Source: Akkermansia sp. (GTDB lineage Bacteria > Verrucomicrobiota > Verrucomicrobiia > Verrucomicrobiales > Akkermansiaceae). Taken from it: 42,023 bases of DNA. The translations under genes were made by a program, and so were the position numbers. Shown piece after piece: positions 1-9,600 of the stretch. The first letter of the stretch is position 1, and every line of letters starts with the position of its first letter. The stretch is from positions 1-42,023 of the forward strand of contig NZ_JAJBTT010000027.1 of assembly GCF_020860705.1 (NCBI RefSeq), given 5' to 3'. A model generated the notes under the pieces. The model saw nothing but the letters and a program-made list of their open reading frames with translations, made no database searches and was not told where the DNA came from.

Positions 1-2392
1 GATACGCTCCAATCACAGGAGGCTTGCCCCATTTTACTGATACCCCATAGTAGGCGATGAAAAGAGCGTCCGGGTCCGCCTCTCCGTAGTAACCCTGCCT
101 TTCCTTGTTTTCCTCCGGTCCGGTGTTGTTTTTCCACATATCGGCCGGGAATTTGATGTTTTCAAGCAGGGGCTTTTCCCAGGCGCCCCAATTGAGGTTC
201 AGGACGGCGGGCATCGTCTTGGAGAAGATGGCGGGATCCGCCGTATTGGCGCCATTCAGGGTGGTTGATTGTCCAATCTGCTCCGCCTTCATGAGGCCCG
301 CTCCCATCGTGAACGTCCCCAGTTTTTTTGAGCTGGTGCTGAATTCGTCCGTATATTTATGGCTGAGGATGTGGTCGGAGGGAGTCCGGTCGGAAGCCGT
401 GCCGGACCATCCCTTCAGATCGTCATAATTCTGGGCGAAAATGGCGGAGGCCATGAACGGATCCCCGTTCAGGTATTTGTTGCCGTCAAAGTTCTGGTAT
501 TTCAAGCCGGAGTACATGTTGACGGAGTAACCGGTGGTCTGGGCGGAGTCCAGAGACCAGCCTTCCTTCATGGCGAAGTTATCCGTTTTGATATCGTTTT
601 TGTTATTCTTGGAGCGGTAGACGGAATTGTTTTTAAAAGGATTGGATAAGTCGTCAATCAGAGGAATGGGCTGGGCGAAGATGACGATTTCTCCGGCTTT
701 CAAGGTAGAGGGATTCCCCTTATTGGTGGAACCGTCCGACTGGTAGGTGACCTTGTCCCTGAATGATGCTCCGAAGTCCGCTACCTGACGGTCGTTTTTA
801 TCTACGTTGTTCTGGACATAGGGAGTCAGCGGGTGTTCCGTATAATTACCCATGGCTCCCACGCCGCCGCCATTCTTGATGTTATGGGAGAACATCATGG
901 GCATGAAGCGGTGTTCCCCGAAGTATGCGCCCCATACTTCTCCATTGGCTCCCTGGAATTTCATGTCCACGTTGTACGGGTTCCACCACACATACACGGG
1001 AATCACGGAGAAGGCCAGGTTGATGAACCCTCCGTTGATGGAAGGATTCTGGCCGTTGGTTCCTCCGAATCTGGCGTATTGGACGCCGACGAAGGAATAG
1101 AAGCGCAGCAGGATGGGATGGCGCATGTACGTGTAGCGGTTGTCCATCATTTCCAGGTTGGCCGCGGAGTCGGAGGCAATCAGCGTACTGGGCGCGTTCC
1201 CGTCCCATTGCAGGGTGGCCGAGGAATCCTGGCCCTCCCTCTTCGTGGAGGAGTCCCACACGTTGGCCCAAAGATACAGCTGGTTCCAGGAGCCGATCGG
1301 ACGGTTCTGCTCGGAAGGACTGCCGTCTTCAGACGTGTAGGGCCGCAGACCGATGTCCGAAGTGTCTCCACGGAATTCTTCAGGCAGCTTTTCCTGGGAA
1401 AACATGATATTCAGATCCTTTTTTAATCCTCCGAATTTAGAATCTGTCAGCAGGCTGGAAGAAACCAGCGAGATGTCGTGATAGACTTCTCCCAAGTCTT
1501 TCAAGCGGCCGTTTCTGTTGTTAACCAGGATCGTATCAAGAGAAATAAGCTTTCTGACTGCGGACGTGTCGTTGCCGGAGCCCGTCGTCATGACGGAGGA
1601 AAGATTGAGAGGCTCCAGGTCCGGCCCAGGCGTGTCCCAGGTGGAGCGAAGCACCGTCAGGGCATCCGTGCTTTCTTCTGAGGCGTGCGGCATCAGATTG
1701 ACGCGCGCTTTCTGGTTTTCCCCCGTCACCCACCAGGCTATGTATTTGCGCATGTTGGCATTTCTTTTAAGGCCAATGGTTTTGGAAGAATCGTCCACGC
1801 GCACCAGACGGGCGTAGACTTCCTTGCTGTCCTGGTTCTTGGCTCCTACGGGCGTGCCTACCGTTCCGTGGTTCACCAAAGGGACGCTGCGGAGGTTCTG
1901 GTTGGTCATGAAACGTTTTCCCAGCAGGTTCTTGCCTGCTTCCAGAGTGCTCAGCCTGCGCAGGTCGGGGTCGGAAATGAGCCAGCGGCGGAACATGGAC
2001 TTTCTTCCGGTGTCATAGGTGGAAGAGATATTCATGCCCTGGGAGTTGGTCTTGTTGAGCCAGGTGTCCCAGCTGTTCCAGACGCCCAGAATGTAGGGAG
2101 TGTTTCCTTCGCTGCTTCCGGAGGAAAGGATGCCCGAATTGGCGGAAACGCGCTGATCCGGCCCCAGTTCACACTGGAGCTGGCCCAGGGCGATTTCCAG
2201 AGAAAGCCGGGCGAGGGATTTAGCTTCAGCGGCGAAGATCTGTTTTTCAGAAATGCGTACCTGGGAGGAGGCAATGGTAAGGAGTCCGACACTGAGGAGG
2301 GCGAGTAGCATCATCAGGGTGATGGTGGCAATCAGCGCAAACCCTTTGCTGACATGCTGGAATTTTGGTTTTCTGAAGGTAGTTGCTTTCAT
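1..2392 (-). CDS. Prepilin-like giant surface protein, Verru_Chthon cassette protein A type (3' end missing)
   Basis: The minus-strand frame opens at ATG 2392 and stays open to the left edge, so at least 797 residues are present and the C-terminus is missing. The N-terminus is basic (residues 1-16) and is followed by Lys-Gly-Phe at 16-18 and a hydrophobic helix to about residue 41. This resembles a type IV prepilin leader, but the position equivalent to Glu+5 is Ala, so classical pilin assembly is doubtful. The rest is a long hydrophilic region rich in Asn, Ser, Gly and Trp, as expected for an exported protein. Length, leader and composition fit the Verru_Chthon cassette A family (very large pseudopilin-like proteins of Verrucomicrobia). 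Family membership is judged by eye. Partner genes of the cassette would lie to the left of this window. The role is unknown; surface or secretion-related is an inference. Confidence 0.6.
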   Translation of the reverse strand, partial: MKATTFRKPKFQHVSKGFALIATITLMMLLALLSVGLLTIASSQVRISEKQIFAAEAKSLARLSLEIALGQLQCELGPDQRVSANSGILSSGSSEGNTPYILGVWNSWDTWLNKTNSQGMNISSTYDTGRKSMFRRWLISDPDLRRLSTLEAGKNLLGKRFMTNQNLRSVPLVNHGTVGTPVGAKNQDSKEVYARLVRVDDSSKTIGLKRNANMRKYIAWWVTGENQKARVNLMPHASEESTDALTVLRSTWDTPGPDLEPLNLSSVMTTGSGNDTSAVRKLISLDTILVNNRNGRLKDLGEVYHDISLVSSSLLTDSKFGGLKKDLNIMFSQEKLPEEFRGDTSDIGLRPYTSEDGSPSEQNRPIGSWNQLYLWANVWDSSTKREGQDSSATLQWDGNAPSTLIASDSAANLEMMDNRYTYMRHPILLRFYSFVGVQYARFGGTNGQNPSINGGFINLAFSVIPVYVWWNPYNVDMKFQGANGEVWGAYFGEHRFMPMMFSHNIKNGGGVGAMGNYTEHPLTPYVQNNVDKNDRQVADFGASFRDKVTYQSDGSTNKGNPSTLKAGEIVIFAQPIPLIDDLSNPFKNNSVYRSKNNKNDIKTDNFAMKEGWSLDSAQTTGYSVNMYSGLKYQNFDGNKYLNGDPFMASAIFAQNYDDLKGWSGTASDRTPSDHILSHKYTDEFSTSSKKLGTFTMGAGLMKAEQIGQSTTLNGANTADPAIFSKTMPAVLNLNWGAWEKPLLENIKFPADMWKNNTGPEENKERQGYYGEADPDALFIAYYGVSVKWGKPPVIGAY

Positions 2393-2722
2393 GGGAAAAA
2401 CTTGGATAAAATTCTGTATCCGTTTAAAATTGGGGGAGATGCAAACCTGCTGATAAGCAAGAACCTGCACGACTACCAACATATAAAATAGTTCTAATTC
2501 CGCAAGGAACAACACGTCAGAAGAAGAAAAGACCAAACGATCTTTATTGATTCGACTTTTTTAATATTATAATACTTTGAAAATAAACGTTTTAAAAAAT
2601 AAATCAGTGCATTCGTTTCTTCTCAAGAAGACCAAGTTAAGAAATCGTCACAAACACGGAGTGGTCATGGCGCTCCGATTTTGGGATACCATGCAGGCAA
2701 CAGCGCAAGATGCGCCTTTTAA
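2393..2722. promoter_or_regulatory. Divergent intergenic region between prepilin-like gene and pstB
   Basis: This 330-bp spacer contains no coding frame. It has an AT-rich centre (about 2550-2610). A TATAAT box at 2568-2573 is preceded by TTGATT at 2547-2552, but the 15-bp spacer is short, so this is only a weak promoter candidate for pstB. The complementary strand also reads TATAAT one or two bases off, so the element could serve the leftward gene. No convincing Pho box was seen. Confidence 0.3.
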
Positions 2723-3511
2723 ATGAACATGACTTCGCATCCAGCAGCATCCGATCAGACCGCCGTAGAGGTGGATTCCCTGGATTTTTGTTATGGCAGC
2801 AAGCAATCCCTGTTCCATGTCACCATGAAGGTTCCGAGGAACCGGGTGACAGCATTCATTGGTCCTTCAGGATGTGGGAAATCTACGCTGCTGCGCTGTA
2901 TCAACCGGATGAATGACCGCATTCCGGAGGCCCGCGTTACGGGTGGTTGCATCCGCATTGACGGAGTGGACTTAACTTCCCCGTCTCTGGACCCCATTCA
3001 TTTGCGCCGGGAGGTGGGCATGGTTTTCCAGAAATCCAATCCCTTTCCGATGAGTATTTATGAGAACGTTTCCTACGGGTTGAAACTGGCGGGGATAAGG
3101 AATCGCGGCATTCTGGATGAAGCGGTGGAGGAAAGCCTGCGGCATGCCGCCTTATGGGATGAAGTGAAGGACCGCCTGCACGTTTCCGCCAATGGTCTTT
3201 CCGGTGGCCAGCAGCAGCGGCTGTGCATTGCTCGCTCCATTGCCGTCAAGCCGCGTATTCTGCTGATGGACGAACCCTGTTCCGCTCTGGACCCCATCGC
3301 CACGGTGCGGGTGGAAGAGCTGATGCACAGGCTCAAGGAGAAGTTTACCATCATTGTCGTTACCCACAATATGCAGCAGGCTACGCGCGTTTCCGACCTG
3401 ACCGGTTTTTTCATGCTGGGCAGACTGGTGGAGTTTGATTCCACGGAGAAGATTTTTTCCAATCCTTCCATGAAAGAAACAGAGGATTATATTACAGGAA
3501 GATTTAGTTAA
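2723..3511 (+). CDS. pstB: Phosphate ABC transporter ATP-binding protein PstB
   Basis: PstB is the ATPase of the high-affinity phosphate importer PstSCAB and works on the cytoplasmic face of the inner membrane. The 262-residue protein has Walker [10 protein letters not shown] (47-55), the PstB-typical Q-loop stretch [15 protein letters not shown], the signature LSGGQQQR, Walker B ILLMDEP and the switch histidine in VVTHNM. Length matches the family (about 250-260). The start is taken at ATG 2723; ATG 2729 is equally possible because neither has a clear ribosome-binding site. Downstream is phoU, 188 bp away. The genes pstS, pstC and pstA, which normally precede pstB, are not next to it: the upstream neighbour is divergent and unrelated. 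Confidence 0.95.
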   Translation: MNMTSHPAASDQTAVEVDSLDFCYGSKQSLFHVTMKVPRNRVTAFIGPSGCGKSTLLRCINRMNDRIPEARVTGGCIRIDGVDLTSPSLDPIHLRREVGMVFQKSNPFPMSIYENVSYGLKLAGIRNRGILDEAVEESLRHAALWDEVKDRLHVSANGLSGGQQQRLCIARSIAVKPRILLMDEPCSALDPIATVRVEELMHRLKEKFTIIVVTHNMQQATRVSDLTGFFMLGRLVEFDSTEKIFSNPSMKETEDYITGRFS

Positions 3512-3699
3512 CAGAGAGTTATTTATGGTTTTTTCAAAAATTACTGTCAAACACTCCTACGGCCGTTTTTCCCCTCCTTCCGGCATGGCTCGGAAATTAG
3601 CCTCCTCCACTGCCAGAAAGGACAGTTTGCGCAGGCAGCATATTTTTTATCATGCCGGCAAAACCGCCCCCGGTCATCACCCAGCCAATATTCCAAATC

Positions 3700-4347
3700 A
3701 TGAATCACGACGCGCATACCCTGAGGGAGTTTGACGCCGCCCTTTCCTCCCTGAATACGCATTTGCTGCAGATGGCCTATAAGGCGCAGAGCGCTCTTGA
3801 CCTGGCTGCGGCCGGACTGCTGCAACAGAATGAATCCGCTTCCAACCAGGCTATTGCAGATGATGAGGAACTGGACGAGCTGGAAATGACGGTGGACCGG
3901 GAAGGCCTGCATTTGCTGGCTTTTTTCAGTCCAGTGGCATCCGATCTCAAGATTGTTCTGGCTTCCATACGCATGTCTTCCATGTATGAACGGATTGGCG
4001 ATGAAGCCGTAACGATTGCCAAGAGGGCCAATAAGCTCAACAAGCGCCCCCGCATCCGGGAGTGCGCCCAGGCGGAGCCCCTTTACAGGGAGATGGCGGA
4101 ACAGTTCAGGGTTGTAAACAAGGCCGTTTCTTCGTGGGACGGGAAGGCTCTGGCGAAGCTGGTTCCTGCGTTGGAGAAACTGGCGGAGCATGCGGCGTCC
4201 CTGACGGAAATGTTTACCCGTTTGCCGGAACAGTATCAGGACAATCTGGTCTCCGTTGCAGATCTGATTTTTGTGGGCCGTTCCCTGGAACGCATCGCGG
4301 AAGGCTTGCAAAAGGTGGTGGCGGAAGCTCTTTATGCGGCCGGTTAA
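3700..4347 (+). CDS. phoU: Phosphate signalling regulator PhoU
   Basis: PhoU couples the Pst transporter to the PhoR/PhoB two-component system and restrains phosphate uptake. The protein is 215 residues of almost pure helix with two PhoU repeats. Each carries the conserved acidic/basic helix: ADDEELDELEMTVDREGLH in the first half and DLIFVGRSLERIAEGLQ in the second, plus RMSSMYERIGDEAVTIA between them. The start at ATG 3700 lines up with known PhoU N-termini; an upstream ATG at 3652 would add 16 residues without helical character. No strong Shine-Dalgarno sequence precedes either. It lies 188 bp downstream of pstB on the same strand and is probably co-transcribed. Confidence 0.92.
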   Translation: MNHDAHTLREFDAALSSLNTHLLQMAYKAQSALDLAAAGLLQQNESASNQAIADDEELDELEMTVDREGLHLLAFFSPVASDLKIVLASIRMSSMYERIGDEAVTIAKRANKLNKRPRIRECAQAEPLYREMAEQFRVVNKAVSSWDGKALAKLVPALEKLAEHAASLTEMFTRLPEQYQDNLVSVADLIFVGRSLERIAEGLQKVVAEALYAAG

Positions 4348-4353
4348 CAGTGA

Positions 4354-4372
4354 GGCTTTCTTGAGGAAAGCC
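4354..4372 (+). terminator. Possible terminator after phoU
   Basis: A 7-bp perfect stem GGCTTTC/GAAAGCC with a 5-nt loop lies 6 bp after the phoU stop. The T-rich stretch follows only after about 10 nt, so this is a weak intrinsic terminator candidate. Confidence 0.4.
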
Positions 4373-4646
4373 CAGAACATCCTTTTCCTTGTTTTTATTT
4401 CCTCCCCGGCTATTCCGTCCCGGAGGATCAGGTGTAGCCTTTAAGCGGGTTTCTGTGCGAGAATAGGTACGTGAAGGGGAAGGAAGTCCATGCGATCCTT
4501 TTATCGCTCATGGATAGCTTGACTTAGGGCACCGGCAGTCTGATTTGCTGTGTTTTCCGGAGGGAGAGGCTCCGGGGAGGTCCGGCAGCAGAAGCTTATC
4601 ACCTGACTCGTATTCCAGTTCCTGACAAGGCAGAACAGGGGATCAT

Positions 4647-4913
4647 TTGGTATGGCGGCATTTACACGAACGTGATGTGAACAAGGGCGGCAGGCACTTG
4701 GATGCCGTAACATTGAATTTTCCGCACAAAGCGCCGGGATATCCGGAATTGATGGAGAGAAAGAGCTCCCTCCCATGTTTTCCAGAGCCGCAACAGGGGG
4801 CCTCTGAGTGGTTGTCCGAAGGGCAGGATGTTGTTTTGACTGCGTACCGGGAACTGCCGGAGAATGGCTGGAACGGGGAAGATTTTACCGGAATTTACAG
4901 GCTGTTCTCCTGA
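4647..4913 (+). pseudogene. Open frame of doubtful status, possible gene remnant
   Basis: The gap 4373-4981 between phoU and galM contains one rightward open frame of about 88 codons (first start-like codon TTG 4647, first ATG at codon 36, stop TGA at 4911-4913). Its last 35 codons read like real protein (for example DVVLTAYRELPENGW followed by DFTGIYRLFS), while the first part has no recognisable features and no Shine-Dalgarno sequence. I do not recognise the family. It may be the tail of a decayed gene or chance. Nothing else was seen in this 609-bp gap. Confidence 0.2.
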
Positions 4914-4981
4914 GACGGGGAAAATAGGCAGCCACACAAACCGTTCTCAGGAATATTCCTGATGTGGAATAAGCTGTGCTT

Positions 4982-5941
4982 TTATCTCACTGTCCAGGAA
5001 ATGTTGCGTGTGGCGGACTGGCCGGGACGCAGGATAACGCTGGGGAAGTGGGGGGTGTTGACAGCGTTCGGGAAACCCTGGGCTTCCAGAGCGATTCCCT
5101 GGCGGGCCTGGGGAAGGTATTCCCCGGTATATACCTGGAGGCCCGGCGCGTCCGTCGCTACGATCAGGCGGTGCCGGGATTCGGGATCAAGAAGGATGGC
5201 GGCAATTTTGTCCCCGGGTTCAGAGTCCAGCACGTAGTTGTGGTCGAGTCCCGCGGCGGTATCCGGATGGGCTGCGGAGTTGCGCTCTCCCAGAAAGGCG
5301 GCCTTTCTCAGATCAAAGTCCGTCCCTTCCACAGGCAGGATGCGTCCGTCCGGAATGTTGGTTGCGTCTACCGGAGTGTAGGCGGAAGCGCGCACTTCCA
5401 ACGTCATGGAGTCGATGGTAGGTTTGCTGGAAAGATTCCAGTAGGCGTGGTTAGTGAGGTTGACGATGGTAGCTGCGTCTGCGTACGCTTCCAGACGAAG
5501 GTGGAGAGTTTCCTCCACTACGGTGTAAGTAGCTACCACTTCCAGGTTGCCCGGGTAGCTTTCCTCCCCGTCTGCAGAGTGCAGCGTCAGCACCAGTGTA
5601 TTGCGCGTGGCTTCCTGAACCTGCCAGATTTTGCTGTCAAAGCCCTGAACGCCTCCATGCAGGTGGTTGGGTCCGTTGTTAACGGCTACGGAATGAGAGT
5701 CTCCGTCAATGGAGAACCTGCCTTTTGCGATGCGGTTTGCGACCCGGCCGCAAATCGCACCGCAATAACAGGTGTCTTTCAGCATGTCTTCAAAATGCTT
5801 GGGCCCTACGATCATATCCATGCCGTCCTTGACGACGGAGATGATGCGCCCTCCATAATTGCTGATGCGTACCGTCAACTTGTCGGAAGACAGTTCAAAC
5901 AGCTCTATTGGAGCGCCGCCGGGTAAGGTGCCGAAGATCAT
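4982..5941 (-). CDS. galM: Aldose 1-epimerase (galactose mutarotase)
   Basis: GalM interconverts the alpha and beta anomers of galactose and glucose, feeding the Leloir pathway in the cytoplasm. The 319-residue product has the family landmarks in order: GRVANRIAKGRF (65-76), NNGPNHLHGG (88-97) with His95, NLTNHAYWNL (161-170) with the catalytic His165, and IALEAQGFPNA with the catalytic base Glu286. Length is normal (about 320-350). No signal peptide is visible. It lies 34 bp downstream of the small lipoprotein gene on the same strand, so the two may share a transcript although their functions are unrelated. A galactose enzyme would fit a mucin-sugar degrader, which is an inference from the presumed host organism. 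Confidence 0.95.
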   Translation of the reverse strand: MIFGTLPGGAPIELFELSSDKLTVRISNYGGRIISVVKDGMDMIVGPKHFEDMLKDTCYCGAICGRVANRIAKGRFSIDGDSHSVAVNNGPNHLHGGVQGFDSKIWQVQEATRNTLVLTLHSADGEESYPGNLEVVATYTVVEETLHLRLEAYADAATIVNLTNHAYWNLSSKPTIDSMTLEVRASAYTPVDATNIPDGRILPVEGTDFDLRKAAFLGERNSAAHPDTAAGLDHNYVLDSEPGDKIAAILLDPESRHRLIVATDAPGLQVYTGEYLPQARQGIALEAQGFPNAVNTPHFPSVILRPGQSATRNISWTVR

Positions 5942-5975
5942 GCTGGTATGTTACTGGTCAGTGGATGAAGCTCCA

Positions 5976-6455
5976 TTAATAGGCCAGGACACGGGAGCCG
6001 CTGTTGCCGATGATCACGCGTACGCGCTGTCCAACCTGAATCGGGTTGTTCTTGCTGGCAACCTGGACGACCGTGTAGTTGCGGGTGCCGTTTCTCTTCT
6101 GGTCCAGGCGCACGGTGATGCGTTCCCCGGTCGTGTTATTGACGGCCTTGTCAATCTGGTTGCCGGCAATGCCGCCCAGGATGGCGCCCCCCGCTGCGGT
6201 AGCGAACTTGGCGTTGCCGCCCCCGAACATGGCGCCAGTCAGACCGCCGGCCACTGCACCGATGCCGGTGCCGGCATTGGCGTTATTGGCCTGGATTTTG
6301 ACGTTTTCCACGCTGGTGACCGTACCGGTATAGGTTTCCTGAGCGCCGCCGATTTCATTCAGGTTGTAGGCGTTCGGGGAACCGAAGTTGGTGCAGGATG
6401 TAATGGACAGCGCAATGGCTGCACAGCCGATGGTAAGAATGGAAGTTGCTTTCAT
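5976..6455 (-). CDS. Glycine-zipper outer-membrane lipoprotein (SlyB/Pcp/17-kDa antigen type)
   Basis: The 159-residue protein has a lipoprotein signal peptide ending in the lipobox SITSC, with lipidated Cys21. Residues about 63-102 form a Gly/Ala-rich double glycine-zipper (GTGIGAVAGGLTGAMFGG, then AAGGAILGGIAGNQID) typical of the SlyB/Pcp and rickettsial 17-kDa antigen families. It is followed by a short beta-rich domain ending in VRVIIGNSGSRVLAY. Such proteins sit in the outer membrane and support envelope integrity; the precise role here is unknown. The gene lies just upstream of galM (34 bp) and about 147 bp downstream of the stop of the Cys-rich gene. Confidence 0.85.
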   Translation of the reverse strand: MKATSILTIGCAAIALSITSCTNFGSPNAYNLNEIGGAQETYTGTVTSVENVKIQANNANAGTGIGAVAGGLTGAMFGGGNAKFATAAGGAILGGIAGNQIDKAVNNTTGERITVRLDQKRNGTRNYTVVQVASKNNPIQVGQRVRVIIGNSGSRVLAY

Positions 6456-6544
6456 GATGACAGTTTATTAAATGGGTTGAAGATTAAGATCAAGTAATTT
6501 CATGGTCAACGGGTCGGATGTTTTTTCTCCCTCCCCGTGGAGAA

Positions 6545-6574
6545 AACCCTTGCCGAAAAGCTCCGGCAAGGGTT
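6545..6574 (-). terminator. Intrinsic terminator of the Cys/Lys-rich gene
   Basis: Perfect 11-bp inverted repeat AACCCTTGCCG/CGGCAAGGGTT with an 8-nt loop, 28 bp past the stop codon at 6603. On the minus strand the stem is followed by TTTTCTCC, a modest U tract. Confidence 0.65.
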
Positions 6575-6602
6575 GAGGTTCATTGCAACGGTTTCCGTTA
6601 GG

Positions 6603-6845
6603 TTAGGCCTTGGGAGCTTCTTCCTTTTTGGAGCAATCGCAAGGCTTTTCACCCTTGCTGCAGGGCTTGTCGCATTTTTTGCAGCACTGGCCTTCCTTAT
6701 CGCATTTCTTGTCGCACTTTTTGCCTTTCTTGCAGCACTTCTGGGCGGCAGGAGCGGAAGAGTCTGCCGGAGCGGCGGCTTCCTGGGCGTAACCGTTGAC
6801 ACTGAATGCGAAAGCAAAGGCTGCTACAGCGAGGATTTTTTTCAT
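6603..6845 (-). CDS. Small exported cysteine/lysine-rich protein
   Basis: The 80-residue product starts at ATG 6845, where a clean signal peptide begins (MKKILAVAAFAFAFSVNGYAQ). An upstream in-frame start would only add non-coding-like sequence. The mature part is an Ala/Pro/Ser linker, then about 40 residues containing all ten cysteines, some as CC pairs, interspersed with runs of lysine (for example KKCDKEGQCCKKCDKPC). I do not recognise a named family. Composition suggests a metal-binding or disulfide-bonded exported protein, which is an inference. It stands alone, with a terminator downstream and a divergent M16 peptidase gene upstream. Confidence 0.75.
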   Translation of the reverse strand: MKKILAVAAFAFAFSVNGYAQEAAAPADSSAPAAQKCCKKGKKCDKKCDKEGQCCKKCDKPCSKGEKPCDCSKKEEAPKA

Positions 6846-7080
6846 ATTGGTGATGTGTGATGTTAGTGTTTTTATTGATGAACGGCGGATTGAATGCCAT
6901 TCTACGACTGATAGAGTAACAGAGTTTAAGATTTGTTCAAAAAAATGTGTCGTCATCATGTTTTTTCAAGGAGGTTTTTGCCTTCAATCGCGTTTTTCTC
7001 CTGGGATAAGTTTGACAGTGCCGCAGCGTGTACGGATCGGCGGCTTGCATGGCCTGGCGTCTTGAGGCAAGCTAAGAAAC

Positions 7081-9600
7081 ATGAGTTCAGCCAAGGAACC
7101 TGTGGTGCGCCGTTTTGGAAACGGTTTGACGGTTTTGATCAAGGAGGATAAATCCCACCCCGTAGTGTCCCTTCAGTACTGGGTAGGAACGGGGTCCATG
7201 AATGAGGGGCATTGGCAGGGAAGCGGTCTTTCCCATTTGCTGGAACACTTGGTATTCAAGGGAACGGAGAATTATTCCGGCCAGGATCTGGCCCGCAAGG
7301 TGCAGGAGCGTGGCGGCCATTGGAATGCCTATACCAGCGTGAACCGTACCGTGTATTACATAGACGGCCCTGCGGAGTCCTGGCAGATTTTTTTGAATCT
7401 TCTGACGGAGCTGGTGTTTTGCCCCACGTTTCCGGAGGAGGAAGTGGAACGGGAAAAAGAGGTGGTGCGCCGGGAGATGGCCATGTATGCGGATGATCCT
7501 GATTCCGTGGCCTACCAGCTGCTGATGCAGACGCTGTACCTCAAGCATCCGCGCCGCTGGTCCGTGCTGGGGGAACCGGCTTCCTTTGACTGCCTGACAC
7601 GCCAGGACGTGCTGGATTACCATGCCAGCCGCTATGTTCCGAATAATGTGGTGTTGTCGATCGCGGGGGATGTGGACGCCACGGAAATTCTTTCCCATCT
7701 GGAATTACTGGTGGAGGATTTCAAGGCGCGCCCGCTGAACCGCGAGCTTATCCCCCATGAACCGCATCAGTTCGGTTCCCGGACGGTACGGAAGGAATTT
7801 GCCGTGCCTTATTCCAAGCTGAATCTTGCATGGCGGCTGCCTTGTTCCGGTCACCCCGATACGCCGGCCCTTTCCGCCCTGTCCAGCATTTTGGGCGGGG
7901 GCCGCTCCGCGCGTTTCTACGAAAAATTCCATGACCGGCTGGGCTTGGTGTACAGCATTGAGGTGCATTCCAACCAGTCTGAGTCTGATGAAGGGGCGTT
8001 CACCATCAGCATGGATGTGGACCGTGCCCAGCGTGACAAGGTAAGGGATTTGGTGCTTCAGGAGCTCCGGAACCTGGCTGAGGAGGATTTTACGGAAGAT
8101 CTGAAGAGAGTCTGCAAGCAGACGCGGGTTAGCCGCCTGCGCCGCAGAAGTTCTGCCGCCGGTGTAGCCTCGGAAATGGGGGCGGACTGGTTCGGGGCGC
8201 GCAATTTGAATTTGTCTTCCGAATGGCAGGAAGCCATTGAGCGGGTGACGACGGAAGATCTCCACCGCGTGTGCTCCACCTGGCTGTCCGCGCCGAATGT
8301 AACGGAAGTCAGCCTGGACCCCCTGGGGAGCAATGCCGTGGAAGAAGGCGGAGCCTCCCCCGGAGCGGAAGCGGTGATGAGCGAGCATGTGCTTGGCAAT
8401 GGCATGAAGGTGGTTATCCGTGAAGACCATCGTCTCCCGCTGGCCTATGCCTGCCTGGCATTCAAGGGCGGCTGCCGTGCGGAGAATGAACATGACGCCG
8501 GCGTGACTGATTTGATGTCCGAGTGTCTGCTGAAGGGAACCGCCACGCGTTCTGCGGCGGATATAGCCCGTTTTCTGGAGGACATTGGCGGAGCTATCAA
8601 TACGTCCACCGGCAACAATTCCCTGAGCGTGGGCTGCCAGATTCTGGCGGAAGACCTAGACGCCGGTCTGGAACTGATGGCGGACGTGGTGATGAATCCC
8701 TCTTTTCCGGAGGATGCCTTCCTTCGGGAGAAGGAGTCTTTTGTAGCGGATGCGGAAGAAGACCAGGAAGATCCCCTTTCCGTGGCGTTCCGGCAGGAAC
8801 GGAGGGTAGCCTATGGACATGTTTCCTACGGTAATGCACCCTCCGGTACGCCGGAGAGCCTTTCTTCCTTAACCGTGCAGGATGTCAGGGACCAGTACGA
8901 ACGCATTATCTGCGCATCCAATGCCGTGATATGCATTTCCGGGGATGTCAGGAAAGAGGAGGTTCTCCCTCTTCTGGAGAAGCATTTGGGAGGAATGAGG
9001 GCCGGAACGCCTCCGGTGCTGACTCCCACTCCCGCGTTGCAGGCAGGCCGGGAAGTAGCCGTGCTGGACAAGCAGCAGGCTGTTCTGGTAGTGGGGATGC
9101 CGGGGGTGGACGTGGCTTCTCCGGAAATGGCGCAGGCGCTGCTATTCCAGTCCTGGTGCAGTGATATGGCCGGCCCCGTCTTCACCAGTATCCGGGAGGA
9201 AGCCGGGCTAGCCTATTATGCCAGTTCCTCCCTGTTCATCGGCATGGACGCGGGGGGCATTTGTTTCTATTTGGGAACCTCTCCGGAACAGCTGGAGGAA
9301 GCCGGACAGCGTCTGGAAGAAACGCTGAAGATGATTTATGAACGCGGCATGACGGAGGAGGAACTGGAACGAACCAAGGCTTCCGCCCTGTCATCCCGCC
9401 TGCTGGCCATGCAGTCCAATGGAACCCTGTGCCAGATGCTGGCGCTGGATATTCTCTTCGGGCTGCCTCTGGATGGGTTTGAACAGCAGACAGTCGCCAT
9501 CAGGAACATGACGCTGGACCAGGTGAACGCCTTTATTAAAAAGACGCTGGATCCTACGCAGCCGCGTTCCTGGTCTATTGTGCGGCCGCCGCTTCCCTGA
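7081..9600 (+). CDS. Two-domain M16 (pitrilysin family) zinc metallopeptidase
   Basis: The 839-residue protein is a tandem of two M16 units. The N-terminal unit has the inverted zinc motif HLLEH (His52, Glu55, His56) and the third ligand Glu132 in the VVRREMAMY segment, so it should be catalytically active. The C-terminal unit, from about residue 430, has the same fold signature but the zinc motif is lost (the equivalent stretch reads DLMSECLLKG), as is usual for the non-catalytic half in this family. M16 enzymes form a clamshell that cuts small peptides. No clear signal peptide is present at ATG 7081, so the location is uncertain. The gene is monocistronic: the next gene is convergent. Confidence 0.92.
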   Translation: MSSAKEPVVRRFGNGLTVLIKEDKSHPVVSLQYWVGTGSMNEGHWQGSGLSHLLEHLVFKGTENYSGQDLARKVQERGGHWNAYTSVNRTVYYIDGPAESWQIFLNLLTELVFCPTFPEEEVEREKEVVRREMAMYADDPDSVAYQLLMQTLYLKHPRRWSVLGEPASFDCLTRQDVLDYHASRYVPNNVVLSIAGDVDATEILSHLELLVEDFKARPLNRELIPHEPHQFGSRTVRKEFAVPYSKLNLAWRLPCSGHPDTPALSALSSILGGGRSARFYEKFHDRLGLVYSIEVHSNQSESDEGAFTISMDVDRAQRDKVRDLVLQELRNLAEEDFTEDLKRVCKQTRVSRLRRRSSAAGVASEMGADWFGARNLNLSSEWQEAIERVTTEDLHRVCSTWLSAPNVTEVSLDPLGSNAVEEGGASPGAEAVMSEHVLGNGMKVVIREDHRLPLAYACLAFKGGCRAENEHDAGVTDLMSECLLKGTATRSAADIARFLEDIGGAINTSTGNNSLSVGCQILAEDLDAGLELMADVVMNPSFPEDAFLREKESFVADAEEDQEDPLSVAFRQERRVAYGHVSYGNAPSGTPESLSSLTVQDVRDQYERIICASNAVICISGDVRKEEVLPLLEKHLGGMRAGTPPVLTPTPALQAGREVAVLDKQQAVLVVGMPGVDVASPEMAQALLFQSWCSDMAGPVFTSIREEAGLAYYASSSLFIGMDAGGICFYLGTSPEQLEEAGQRLEETLKMIYERGMTEEELERTKASALSSRLLAMQSNGTLCQMLALDILFGLPLDGFEQQTVAIRNMTLDQVNAFIKKTLDPTQPRSWSIVRPPLP

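Noticed and set aside
2641..2670. Possible Pho box upstream of pstB
   Set aside because: Only partial GTCAC/GTCAT similarity with wrong spacing between half-sites.
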